Origin: Anastatus disparis
Taxonomy: Eukaryota; Arthropoda; Insecta; Hymenoptera; Eupelmidae
Reading direction: 5' to 3'
Assembly: GCA_017163975.1 (NCBI GenBank)
Contig: JAFFSR010000096.1
Location: forward strand, 186,001-250,000
DNA length: 64,000 nt
The position numbers were made by a program, and so were the translations under genes. Below, piece after piece: positions 35,393-46,808 of this stretch (its first letter is position 1; each line of letters begins with the position of its first letter). The notes under the pieces were generated by a model that saw only the letters and a list, made by a program, of their open reading frames with translations, did not search any database and had not been told where the DNA came from.

Positions 35393-37130
35393 TTAGACTC
35401 AGGGAGTCGAAAAGAGTGGTTTCCAGAAAATGTGTGTGTGTGTCTATGTGTGTGTGTGTGTGTGTGCGTGTGTGCGTGTGTGTGTGTGTGTGTGTGTGAT
35501 TTCAGTACGCCAAAAATATCTCGAGAACTACTCGATGGATTTGCCTCAAATTTTGCTTGCAATTTATTTTTTTGCCTAAATGGGGGTAAAGCTATTGAAA
35601 ATTGATCTTCTTAGTTCAGTTTTTTTTTAGAGCCATATTAATAATTTTTAAAAAATTTTGATTTTTTATTCTTTTGGTATTTTACGTAAACTACTCGAAG
35701 AATTTTCTTGAAAATTTGTTTGGTCATTATTTGATGCCGAAAGAAGAAAAACTTTTACTCACTGATTTTTCTAGCGCACTTTCAATTTTAGAACAATTTA
35801 AAAATTAAAAAAAAAAAAAATATTTCTTCATTCTTTTTTTATTTTATGAAAACCATTTGATAGATTTGCTCCAAAATTTGTATGCACGTTATTCGCTATT
35901 GTCGCAGGAAAATTAACTTTGGAAAACTCATTTCTCTAGCGCAGTTTTAGTTTTAGAGCATTTATAAAATTTTTGAAAAAATGTTTATTTTTCATTTTTT
36001 TTATATTACACAAAAACCATTCGTTAGATTTGCTCTAAAATCATTATGAAAATTATTCGTTATTGCCTTAATACAACAAGCTTTAAAAAACTTATTTTCT
36101 TAGCGCAGTTCTAATTTAAGAGAATTTTTAAAATTTTTTTAAAAAATTTTTTATTTATTTTTGAGTCTTCCCTGTCAAAAAAAAATACGTGAGATCCCAC
36201 GTCGGGACAAACGTGGGGGCACACGTGGGGGCACACGTGGGTATCTACGTGGGTACCCACGTGGGAACATAGATGAGTACCCACGTAAATACCCACGTGG
36301 GGGCACAGGTGGGGGCACACGTGGGAATCAAGGTGGGTATTTTCGTGGGTACTCATCTATGTTCCCACGTGGGTACCCACGTAGATTTCCACGTGGGCCT
36401 CACGTAGGTTCCCACGTAGGTACCCACGTGGGATTCCACGTATTTTTTTTTGACAGGGAAAACCCAAAAATAAATGAAAAATTTTTTTTTTTAATTTTCA
36501 AAATTCTCCTAAATTAAAACTGCACTAAGAAAATACGTTTTTTAAAGCTTGTTTTATTAAGGCAATAACGAATAATTTGCATAATGATTTTAGAGCAAAT
36601 CTAACGAATGGTTTTTGTGTAATATAAAAAAAATGAAAAATAAACATTTTTTCAAAAATTTTATAAATGCTCTAAAATTAAAACTGCACTAGAGAAATGA
36701 GTTTTCTGAAGTTAATTTTCCTCAGACAATAGCGAATAATGTGCAGACAAATTTTGGAGCAAATCTATCGAATGGATTTCATAAAATAAAAAAAGAATGA
36801 AGAAAAATTTTTTTTTTCAAAATTTTTAAATTGTTCTAAAATTTAAAGTGCGCTAAAAAAATCAGTGAGTAAAAGTTTTTCTTCTTTTGGCAGTCGTAAA
36901 TGATGACCAAACAAGTTTTCAAGAAAATACTTTGAGTAGTTTACGTAAAATACTAAAAAAATGAAAAATCAAAATTTTTATAAAATTATTAATATGGCTC
37001 AAAAAAAAACTAATCTAAAAAGATTAATTTTCAATAGCTTCACCCCCAGTTAGACAAAAAAATGAATTGCAAGCAAAATTTGAGGCAAATCCATCGAGTA
37101 GTTCTTGAGATATTTTTGGCGTACTGAAAT

Positions 37131-37177
<47 letters not shown>

Positions 37178-37214
37178 TTTCTGGAAACCATTTTTTTCGA
37201 CTCCCTGAGTCTAA
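35393..37214. mobile_element. Fold-back element FB3 in the right arm
   Basis: Ends TTAGACTCAGGGAGTCG and complement, then GT/CA runs (35433-35499 and 37131-37176), then arms made of degenerate units of about 160 bp (AAAACCATTCGATAGATTTG ... GCGCAGTTTTAATTTTAGAG). The left arm of the large repeat near 24060 lacks it. A 4-bp ATAT target duplication is possible. No ORF. Confidence 0.85.
36170..36458. mobile_element. 289-bp palindromic MITE at the axis of FB3
   Basis: Terminal repeats CCCTGTCAAAAAAAAATACG. The interior is made of CCCACGTGGGTACCCACGTG-like words on both strands, giving many CACGTG E-box cores. Short His/Val-rich ORFs across it are repeat translations. Confidence 0.8.
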
Positions 37215-37264
37215 ATATGTACAAATTAATGAAAAAATTGAAAAAAATTTTTTTTATCGATAAA

Positions 37265-37490
37265 CTGCTTCCTCTACGAGAAAGCGAAAAGAACAAAGAA
37301 AAAACAAAAACCGACACCGAGCGAAAAAAACAGCAAGAGACAGAAAGAAAGAGAATGCATGGGAGAAGAAAAAGAAGCGTAAGGGAGCAAGACGTGGGAA
37401 TGCGAGAAAAAGCATGAGAAAGCGTGAGAAAACGTAGAAAATCGAGAGAGAATGTAAGATAGCAAAAGAGAGATAGAGAGAGACCTAGTT
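37265..37490 (-). repeat. Pyrimidine-rich block, right arm copy
   Basis: Mirror of 23760-23965 (purine-rich on the plus strand). No credible gene. Confidence 0.6.
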
Positions 37491-37789
37491 TGGTACTTAT
37501 AATAAATGCTAATAAGAATTTATTTACTCATTTACACTTCAAAAATATAATCGATTCCTCTAGTCATATATGTAGCAAATACAAAAATTAAAGCAACAAA
37601 AACATACAAGATATTGTCATAAAGCAAAAAATGTCGACTTGACATATGTCACATGCGAAAAAACCATACAAATGACTAAATAAATTATTAATTGAGCCCA
37701 AAAATTAAATAGAAATTAAGACACGAAAAAAAGACAAAAAATAAAGCACTAAAGATAAGGCAAAAAATTATGATATCTTCAAATTATTA

Positions 37790-38560
37790 ATACTTCACTA
37801 AAGTCCACAAAAAATATAAGGCTCAAGAAAATATAAGGCCCAAAAAAAGGCCCAAAAAATATAATGCTCAAAAAATATAGAGAAAAAAAAATTATTAGGC
37901 CCAAAAAAATATAAAGCCCAAGAAATATAAGGCTAAAAAAATATAATGCTCAAAAAATATAGAGAATAAAATAATGCTCAAAAAATATAGAGAAGAGAAA
38001 ATTATTGGGCCCAAAAAAATGTTAGGCCCAAAAAAATATATGGCCGAAAAATATAGAGAAGAAAAAATTATTGGGCCCAAAAAATATAAGGCCCAAAAAA
38101 AGTATAAATTCAAAAAAAATATAAAGCCCAAGAAAATATAAGGCTGAAAATAAAATAATGCTCAAAAAATATAGAGAAGAGAAAATTATTGGGCCCAAAA
38201 AAATGTTAGGCCCAAAAAAGTATATGGCTCAAAAAATATAGAGAAGAAAAAATTATTGGGCCCAAAAAATATAAGGCTCAAAAAAAAGTATAAATTCAAA
38301 AAAAATATATGGCCCTAAAAAATATAAGGCTAAAAAAAAATATAATGCTCAAAAAATATAGAGAAGAAAAAATTATTGGGTCCAGAAAAATGTAAGGCCC
38401 AAAAAATTATATGGCTTAAAAAATATAGAGAAGAATAAATTATTGGGCCCAAAAAATATAAGGCCCAAAAAAAATTACTACTTTCATTGAAAAGAGATTA
38501 TAGACACATTCGAAAAGAACGGAGAACCGAAGAACCGGAGATCCGGAGTAAAACGTGGTT
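37790..38560 (-). repeat. GGGCC minisatellite and CTCCGG array, right arm copy
   Basis: Reverse complement of 23150-23460, expanded. Units such as AAATATAAGGCCCAAAAAAT and ATAATGCTCAAAAAATATAG alternate. ORFs rich in Phe/Tyr/Leu here are artefacts. Confidence 0.85.
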
Positions 38561-38730
38561 TCCCTTTAATATAATATAGGATAGGGAATTTAAAGACTTT
38601 CTCTATCTTTAATTAAAAAAAAAATTTGAATATAATCGGTTCACTCAATCACGAGAAAATGCAGTTAAAAATTTCGAAATGTCGTATTCTCGTTATTTTT
38701 TTTCTTCTTCATCCTTTTCAGTCAGCATAA

Positions 38731-38754
38731 ACTGCGCAACCGGAAATGCGCAGT
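38731..38754. other. Hairpin ACTGCGCA/TGCGCAGT (right arm)
   Basis: Mirror of 22959-22982, with the loop base-changed but the stem kept. Confidence 0.6.
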
Positions 38755-38811
38755 ATCAACGAATATAGATGCTTTATAATATATTTTAATGTTCATAGTA
38801 TATGCGCATCG

Positions 38812-38815
<4 letters not shown>

Positions 38816-38880
<65 letters not shown>
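38816..38880. repeat. (TA)n tract in the right arm
   Basis: Long TA run at the boundary between the hairpin region and the minisatellite. Confidence 0.95.
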
Positions 38881-38882
<2 letters not shown>

Positions 38883-38885
38883 ATA

Positions 38886-39336
38886 TACATGGTCCGTTTC
38901 ATGTCAACTTACACCCGTTGACCCATATATTTTTTGGTTTATATATATCTATATACATACATACATACATACATATATGGGACATTTCATTTTGGCTAGC
39001 ACGTACTCTTAAGTACAGGTTTTCTATATATGTGGTACGGTTCATGACAACACGCACACACCCACCCGAGTACCCTTGGGTTTATAGAGATGGGACGTTT
39101 CATGTCGATTCGTATGCATGCACATGCACATTAATAAACTTAGGATTTCTTATGTTAATTCAAACGCACATACACAGATATATATATATATACATATGGG
39201 ACATTTTATGTCTATTCGCATGCATGCACACAGACTTTAATAAACATGGGATTTTTCACGTCCATTGGAACGCACGCACATACAGGTTTATATATATGAG
39301 ACATTCCATGCCAATGGGCACGAACACACACAGGAT

Positions 39337-39367
<31 letters not shown>

Positions 39368-39650
39368 CATTTCATGTCAACTTGTACGTACTCATAATCA
39401 TAGGCTTTTCTATATATGTGGGACATTTCATGTCGATTCGCATGCATGCACGTGCACGTTAATATACATAGGATTTTACACGTAAAATCAAACGCACACA
39501 CACAGGTTTATGTATATATATGGGACATGTCATGTCCATCTGCATGCATGCACACAGACTTTAATAAACATGAGATTTTTCACGTCAATTGAAACGCACG
39601 TACATACAGGTTTAAATATATAAGATATTTCATGCCAATGAGCACGCACT
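38886..39650 (-). repeat. GACATGAAATGTC-type minisatellite, right arm
   Basis: Uninterrupted version of the array that in the left arm is split by Gypsy and FB2. Core GGGACATTTCATGTCGATTC followed by GCATGCATGC and CA-rich parts. Confidence 0.9.
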
Positions 39651-39651
39651 C

Positions 39652-39684
<33 letters not shown>

Positions 39685-39755
39685 TATTTATACGTGTGTA
39701 TATATTTGTGTACACATATTCATAGGATATTTAATGTTGAATCACACGCGTGCGC

Positions 39756-40545
39756 GTTACGTGAACTACTCTAAAAATTTGTTTAAAAATTTGTATAGTA
39801 ATTATTTGCTACTGTTAAAATAATAAAAACCTTTGAAAATTGATTTTCTAGGTTTACTATTAATTTTAGAGCATTTTAAAAATTTTTAAAAAAGTTGTTA
39901 TTTTTCATTATTTTCCTATTTTACGAAAACCATTCGATTGATTTGCTCCAAAATTTTTATGCAAGTTATTCGCTATTGTCTAAAGGAAATAAGCTTTGGA
40001 AAACTTCGTTTATTAAAACAGTTTTAATTTAAAAAAATTATGGAAATTTTGAAAAAATGCTTATTTTTCATTTTTTTTTATATTGCACTAAAACCATTCG
40101 ATAGATTTGCTATAAAATTATTAAGAAAATTATTCGTTATTGCTATAATGAAACAAGCTTTGGAAAATTTATTTTCTTAACGCAGTTATAATTTTAGAGC
40201 ATTTTGAAAATTTTGAAAAAAATTTATTTTAAATTTTTTATTTTTTTTGGATCTTACGTAAACTACTCTAAGAATTTGCTTAAAAATGTGTATAGAAATT
40301 ATTTGATACTGTTAAAATAATAAAAACATTTGAAAACTGATTTTCTTGGCATACTATCAATTTTATTATTTTTCTATTTCACGGAAACCATTCAATAGAT
40401 TTGCTCTAAAATTTTTATGCAAGTTATTTGATACTGTCTGAAGAAAACAAATTTTGGAAAACTAATTTTCTCAGTGCAGTTTTAATTTAAGAGAATTTTG
40501 AAAATTTTTATACAAATTTTTATTTTTTATTCATCTTCTTTCTTA
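39756..40545. repeat. Degenerate repeat of about 160 bp, as in FB3 arms
   Basis: About five units with AAAACCATTCGATTGATTTG, TTATTCGCTATTGTC and AGAGCATTTTAAAAATTTTT words, the same family as the arms of FB3 but here in direct array only. Confidence 0.7.
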
Positions 40546-40639
40546 GCGTGGTTACGATTAGAAATTTCGTTGTCATCGTTCTTTTAAAGTACAAATTTAT
40601 AAATAAATATTAATGTTGGAGAATTTTTTTATATTAAAA

Positions 40640-41530
40640 TTACATTTAAATAAATATAAAAAAACTAATGAAACTTAAAGAGCTCTATGAGAAAGCATTG
40701 CGCCAAAGCACTTGGCGGCGTTTTCTTACTCTATCTTGCTCTTCTGCTTTTTTTACAGCTTCTTGTATTTTTGTCCTCTCTTGCATTTTTATTTCTTATT
40801 CTAATGAAGCATTTCATCCAAGCCTGTTATTTCTTAAAGGATTTGTCAGTGAAGCGTTTTTTTTCAAATTTTTTTATAACAGGCTCCGCTTCAGATGCTC
40901 ATTTGCACAATATTTAGCAATAATTATGAAGCAGTTGATTTGACTGTGTATCTTTATGTGAAGCCAGTACAACAGCGAATCCCCATATGCAACCGATTCA
41001 CCAGCGCATTCCCATATGCAGCCGATTTAACAGCGCATCCCCACTCAGAAAGGAATTTAGCATGAGGAGATTTTAATGTCTTTTGAAATAATAAATGTAA
41101 TTATAACTTACATTACTATTTTTGAATTTGTAAATAAAATAAGTGGTAATTTTTTACTTCAACGTTCCTTGTAATACAGGATTTAATGTATACGGTATTT
41201 CAAAACTTCTTGTAATGGTATATTACAATTTTTAGAAAAAACACTTTACCGAATTCCAAATATATTATTTCGATTATTTCTGAAATCGTACACAAACAAA
41301 ATATGGTAATTATTTATTGCCAAATTTCTTTCTGCGCATATGCAGCCGATTGTACTGTGAATTTTTAAATGCAATCTTTATTACTGCGCATTTCCGTGTA
41401 CAGTCAATTCATCAGTGCTCTCTAAAATGCATCATGATATTAAATATTATATCAAATATTATTTCATTAGATATCATAATATCTTTATTATATAAATATT
41501 TACAATATTATTTATAATATTTCTTTATAT
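40640..41530. other. Helitron-1 downstream region with a few 29-bp minisatellite units
   Basis: Contains AAGCATTTCATCCAAGCCTG and three or so CATATGCAGCCGATT units (40985-41045), both shared with the region downstream of Helitron copy 2 (49600-50240). Short ORFs here are not supported. Confidence 0.6.
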
Positions 41531-41566
41531 ACAATGTTTTTTGTATAAATTGTGTCTTGATCATTC

Positions 41567-43180
41567 TTATTTTCTCCGTTGACTAATGCGCTTATTTTTA
41601 TGTTTTGTCCTTGAAAGGGCAACATATAATTGTCCATGACTGAAAACGGGTGATGGCAAATATACACCAACTTTTTCATAAGATTGTCCTTGGGATTTAT
41701 TAATAGTCATTGCAAAACCTAATCTAATAGAAAACTGTTTTCTTTGCATGTTAAAAGGGATATGTTCTTTAGATGGAGATAAAATTATTCTTAGAATAAA
41801 AACTAATTTACCTTTGTTTTTTCCACTTGCCGATTAAGCTTAGATAGAATATCTTAGTAGGTTTTTTACTATGAACCTGGTCCCGTTACAAAGTCCCTCA
41901 TTTACATTCAAATTTCTCAAAAGAATTATAATAGCTCCTACTTTTAAATGTAATTTATGTGGTGGAAGTCCATTAGGAATTAACGTATTTAAAAATTCTG
42001 TAGGTAATATAACATCTAAATTTTCTTTGTTATCATCTTCGGCTGTATCAATACTTAAATATTCAACATTGTTTCCTTCCATTAAATTCAAAACATTATT
42101 ATTAATTTCAGTAACATCATTATTTTTAGGAGCCAAAATAACTTCCTCCGTTAGATTCGTATTGTTTATTTTTATTGCTTTTCCGAATATTTCTTCGACA
42201 AGATTTTTTTTAATGATAAAATTATCTGATATAGCACTTAGTTCGTTATCATCTTCAAAAACATCAAGGCGTTTTCCTTCTCTGATATCTAATAACCATT
42301 GTTTGAAATTATTATCATTATCTGAAACTCGCAGATTTTCACTTAATGTCGTACGCATAAAATTTTGCCATAATAAACTAAATTTAACCGAATTTTCTAT
42401 GATATTAAAACGACTTCCATGTCGAACAATTGGTAATGTTTGTCTAAAATCTCCTAATATAATTACAGTTTTACCATTAAAGGGTTTCTTTCTTTCTTTC
42501 TTTCTCTTTAATTGGCCTTTTGATTTTTCATCATAGGCCATCATCAATTTTTGCCCCGAGGGGACTTTTTATTATTAATTTTTGTGTTGTTCCGAAGAAC
42601 TCTCTATTTTGTGTTTTGTGTTCTTCGGGTTCTCTTCCCCACGGAAAACTACGAAAATTGTTTTTCCCAGTTTTCCCAGGGAGTCAAAACCCCGATCCAC
42701 TAGGACGCAAGCCAGCTGCCTTAAGCAACTGAGTTACTTTTCGTCCTTTAACGACGGAGCTCGTAAGTGTGTTCATAGGAACAAAGCACATGTAACAGAG
42801 GTGCTTGCTTGAAAAACAGCCGCGAGCGGGATTCGATCCACGGTCCCCCGAGAATACGAATCCAATGCTCTTACCGACTGTGCCACAGACCGGCTCCCAT
42901 TGAAGGGTTGGTGTTGTACATCGCATAAATCTTGAAAAAGACGATCAACTGCCTCAAAAGCAAATTTGGAAGTCATAGATATTTCATATCAAATTATTAT
43001 TTGTGTTTCCTTTAAATTTTTTCCTTCTGCAGAGTTAGGCTTAACATTACATGTTGTGCAATCTCTTATATTCAACGGTAGTTTAAATGTTCTGTGCACT
43101 GTTTTTCCATCAATCAATGAATTCGCTGCTATACCTGTCCAAGCAACACATAAGTAACGTATATTATGATATTTAAAATA
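41567..43180 (-). pseudogene. Helitron-1 PIF1-type helicase, C-terminal two-thirds
   Basis: Reading leftwards: TGIAANSLIDGKTVHRTF (near 43120), a TGA in place of the Trp/Asp box before EISMTSKFAFEAVDRLF, then PFNG interrupted by the SINE. It continues as KTVIILGDFRQTLPIV, NGLPPHKLHLKVGAIIILLR, GLCNGTR and finally [14 protein letters not shown] with GQLYVALSR. These are motifs of superfamily 1B helicases, which unwind DNA during rolling-circle Helitron transfer. At least two stops and a shift near 41800 disable it. Confidence 0.88.
42485..42896 (-). mobile_element. tRNA-derived SINE in the Helitron helicase
   Basis: The minus strand starts GGAGCCGGTCTGTGGCACAG. The A box is TGGCACAGTCGGTAAGAGC and the B box GGATCGAATCC, as in a tRNA gene with its pol III promoter. 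A second, weaker tRNA-like unit follows (AACTCAGTTGCTTAAGGC and GGATCGGGGTTTTGACTCCC), so the SINE may be dimeric. The tail has GAAA repeats. A 12-bp target duplication flanks it: ACCCTTTAATGG (42473-42484) and ACCCTTCAATGG (42897-42908). Confidence 0.88.
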
Positions 43181-43189
43181 AGCTATTAA

Positions 43190-43542
43190 GAAGTCTCATA
43201 TGCTAGCTATAGTTTGCTATAGTTTGTTCATAAAAATCAAAAGTTTAAAAAATTCTTCAATATTTTGAAAAACATTAATTTATACCTGGAAAAGAATCTC
43301 TGCAAATTTTTAGTTAGTTTTATCGACTGATTTTATTATTTATGCTCACTTAAAGTTTATCTTTTTACTACTATGAGATACAAAACACGCGGACTTCGAG
43401 TGAGCACATATAAAAAAATTAACTACTTGAAAATTTTCAGAAATTTTTTTCCAGGTATAAATTAATTTTTAACAAAATTTTGAAGTGTTCTTTGAACTTT
43501 TAATTTTTATGAACAACAAACTATAGCTGACATATGAGACTC
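43190..43542. mobile_element. 353-bp MITE with TTAA target duplication
   Basis: Inverted ends GAAGTCTCATATG and CATATGAGACTC, flanked on both sides by TTAA (43186-43189, 43543-43546). Arms are complementary over most of their length (CTATAGTTTGTTCATAAAAA). TTAA duplications are the hallmark of piggyBac elements, so a piggyBac-type MITE is likely. Confidence 0.8.
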
Positions 43543-43546
43543 TTAA

Positions 43547-44165
43547 AAACGTTAAGTAAATAACTTTTTCCTGTTCCACCTGGTCCATCGATAAAAATAC
43601 ATTTTTGTTTATTTTGATTTAAACTTTTTATAGTAGAGTTGAATATTTGTCTTTGTTTCTCTTTTAAAGAATTTATTTTTGTTTTCAATTCATTTAGAAT
43701 ATCATCATTATAATTTAAAATTGTTTCATCATCATTATCTTCTATGTATGTGCTTATGTTAGGTAAATTAAAATCATTTACAGAAAATCCATTGATATGT
43801 AAATTATTTTGAATAACATTCAATGCCAATATTTTGCCTATATCTTTTTCGTATTTAAAATGATAAAACTTATCTTTATATTTTTTGTATAAATCTCGTG
43901 CATTTATGGGATTATGAAAAATGCAAATAAAGGCGAATAATTCACAAAGAGCATGAGGGAATTCTGTTAATGATGCTTCCTCTAAACATCGGTCCCATTC
44001 TTTATCTCTATTAATTAATTGTTTAGCTTTAGCTGCTTCATAAAACGAAGTATATATTACATTATCGATAGTACGTAAATCTTCAAAAGATGTGGCGCCT
44101 TTAATATGTAATAGTAATAATCTAATAAAGTAGTGTTATCTATCTTTTGGATTTACTAAATACAT
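43547..44165 (-). pseudogene. Helitron-1 helicase N-terminal part with Walker A
   Basis: The frame 43829-43547 ends in CIFIDGPGGTGKSYLLNVF, the Walker A ATP-binding loop, cut by the MITE. The stretch up to 44165 is the Rep-helicase linker in broken frames. Confidence 0.82.
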
Positions 44166-44169
44166 TCTA

Positions 44170-45121
44170 CTAAGTATTGGTTTCCTTATTTTTTTTTCTT
44201 TTATTCCACTTTTTTAGTTTTTCGTCAAATGTATAAAAATGCGGTATTTCTGTATACAAGTAATCTCGAGCTTCTAAATCTTCTCGATTCAATTTGAAAT
44301 ATGCTGTTAATGTTGTTCCCACATTTTTCTGCATAATCGTTTCTTTTTTTCCTTCTTTAAAAAATACATTCTGTTGATTTTCTTCATGAACGCTTAGTCT
44401 TTTTATAGTATGTGAAATAACATGAAAAGGATATTCCAATAATCTGTGCATTGCTTCAGGCGGACATAAATATCGTGTATTTATGTATTGTTGTATTTCA
44501 TCATATTCATATTCAACATTTTCATAATTGTCATTTTGAAAAGTGTCTTTCTTTTCTGTTTGGAAATCAACATTCACTTCGCGTATTTTAATGTATGCAC
44601 AATCATGACCTTTATAACAATATTTAAATAAATATTTAATGCATTTTACAGTGAAACATACTTCTACGTTTATATGTGCATTAAATTTTAATAATAAGTA
44701 AGGATTATAAGGAACAACAAATCCATTATCTGCTACTCTTTCTGTAATGTTATTCTTAAAAATTATTTTGACACCTTCATTTTTACGTCTGTATAATGGA
44801 TACCCATTGGATTTAAATACTGTTGAATCATTAAATTTTTTTGGGAAACTTTTTGTACATTGTTTCGTATTTTTATCCATACATAGACAATTTATATTTT
44901 GCATACCACAGGGACCGTGTATCATAAATTGCTTAACAATACTATATAATTTCGGATAAATATCTTTATTTAGGATTTCTGCACTCATTATTTCATCAAC
45001 TTTTTCGGTAGTGTTAATTTTATCATTTTTATCTAAGAATAATAACATATGCATATGTGGTAATCCTCGTTTTTGAAATTCAATTACGTAACTATACGCA
45101 ACACATTTTCCAAATATTCCT
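44170..45121 (-). pseudogene. Helitron-1 Rep nuclease (HUH and two-tyrosine motifs)
   Basis: The HUH box is RGLPHMHM near 45060. The catalytic tyrosine region is KCIKYLFKYCYKGHD (about 44620-44640), as in Y2 transposases that nick and ligate single strands in rolling-circle transposition. Between them lie the usual PCG and CTKSFPKKF motifs. A TAA at 45124-45126 (Lys in copy 2) separates it from the N-terminal part. Confidence 0.88.
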
Positions 45122-45123
45122 CT

Positions 45124-46058
45124 TTAAATTACTAAATCTTTAAATTCTTCCACTTTTTGATGAAATACTTTTGTTACAATATCCGGCCTATCTATTGAAT
45201 TTTCATAATTTTCCAAGTTTTCAATTATTTCTTTCCGATGTGATTTACACGTCATAGTTAAAAAAAGGTCAAGTTTACCATGATAATTTATAAGTGTCAT
45301 CGAGTCTATGTAATTTTGTTTCATAAGTCGTGGACTTCTTGTAAAATTTGATGGTAATATGACCATTTTTCCAAATTTTGACGATTCTAATTCTTTTTTG
45401 TTATGTAAATAGTCCATTACTCCTTTGTAACAATCACTTCTTAATATATTTTGATTTTTTCGTATAAAATATAATCTAGAGGTTTCAACTTTTACAAATG
45501 CATCAATGATTGCCTGATGAGATATTTTCCCCAAATTGAGGTATGGATTAAATTCATTTCTAATACTAAATCTATAATTATAAAATCGCAAATTTGAAAT
45601 ATTAGTTTTTCCAGATTTATTTTCATATTTGGCATCCATCCATAACCACCATTAGGATAAATTAGCGGATATGTCATAGGATCTGTACGTTTGCTAATTG
45701 TTGGTATACTAATTGGTTTCTCATACTTAGAGTAAATGAAAATATCACGTTCGATAGGAGGAAGATCATCTTTTCCAACATATACTATCGCGACTTCATT
45801 ACAGGTAGGTACATTAAATCTATTTTTATCCAAATTGTTATTGCGGATAATAGACATTGTAACTGTTCTTGGAGGACAATTGATTTTTGCACATCGTTGT
45901 AGTTCTTCTTTTTCTACTTCATGCATTATTTTATAGGCTTTTGCATAAAGGTTAATGTTTCTTATCAAATTATCTAATTCTTTTAATAATACTAAATTCT
46001 TATTGAATTTATTACGTTCAATCGTTGCAATTTTGTTATCTAAAACATATAATTGTTT
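45124..46058 (-). pseudogene. Helitron-1 region between N domain and Rep
   Basis: Two overlapping frames (45968-45650 and 45639-45124), separated by a shift near 45640, carry the Helitron N-terminal conserved blocks, e.g. YPLIYPNGGYGW, DAFVKVETSRLYFIRKNQ and ILPSNFTRSPRLM. Homologous to 51511-52431 in copy 2. Confidence 0.82.
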
Positions 46059-46808
46059 TTATTTACGTGCTTCATCTTTATTAGGATGCAAAGCATACAC
46101 ATTATGATGAATTTGTCCACATATTTTCATAACTTGTGGTCCTTTACCTGTCAATTTATCAAAATTAGCACCAAAACTTGCGAATGCTAAAGCATTATTG
46201 TATAATCTTACATTTTGTCGAAAATCAATACTTTCTTTTGTACGTTCGGTTGCCAAAAGTTTTAATCGTTCTAGGTAAGGAGGATTGTCTAACAATTCCA
46301 CCTTACCTTTATGACAACAATTGGAGAAATCTTTACTTTTACTATATTCGAAAGCAAAATGCTTTGCATCACAATAAACACATGTATGTGCCATGGAGCC
46401 AATGTAATTTTCAGATATAACATTTTCATTAAAATATATATTTGCAATACAACCAATGAGTTTAGAATTACTTTCTTCTGCTAGAACTTTTTCATTCAAT
46501 TTCTTTAATTTTTTTTCCATTATGTCTTTAATTTTATCATTTTTTTTGTTCATCATGACATTATCATTGTTATTACAAATATTATTATTGTTATTTTCAA
46601 TATAATAATTAATGTCTTCAATTTTAAATCGTTTACACTTTATAAGTAACGTTTTCAATTGATGAGAATCATATTTATATTTTCGCTTTCTCTCATCTGT
46701 TGGTTTATGCATTCCAATATTATAATTAAAATGTTGGAATTGGTAAAAATCATTATTTATTTGCGTTTCGTCAATAACATTTAAAATTCCCAATTGTTGA
46801 TCGTCCAT
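46059..46808 (-). pseudogene. Helitron-1 N-terminal Cys-rich domain
   Basis: An open 249-codon frame beginning MDDQQLGILN. Contains CVYCDAKHFAFE and NCCHKGKVELL, the Cys/His-rich block at the start of animal Helitron proteins, then NNALAFASFGANFD and GQIHHNVYALHP. Upstream (46860-47200) are degenerate Lys/Glu-rich repeats in broken frames. Confidence 0.8.

Larger units (their letters stand above)
33160..39650. repeat. Large inverted repeat, right arm
   Basis: Reverse complement of 21620-26704 and then 6258-6745. Interrupted by FB3 (35393-37214). The GGGCC minisatellite is longer here than in the left arm (about 670 versus 230 bp). Confidence 0.85.

Noticed and set aside
36111..36517. Small His/Val- and Gly/Arg-rich ORFs
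   Set aside because: Both strands of the ACGTGGG repeat give them; they are repeat translations.
40668..40943. 91-codon ORF with hydrophobic segments
   Set aside because: No recognisable motif, overlaps a second frame of similar length, and the sequence matches the repetitive Helitron-flanking region at 49600-49700.
41871..42536. 221-codon plus-strand ORF
   Set aside because: Antisense shadow of the Helitron helicase frame; same for 50828-51298.
42820..42896. Stand-alone tRNA gene
   Set aside because: A and B boxes are present, but the unit continues into a SINE body with tail and target duplications.
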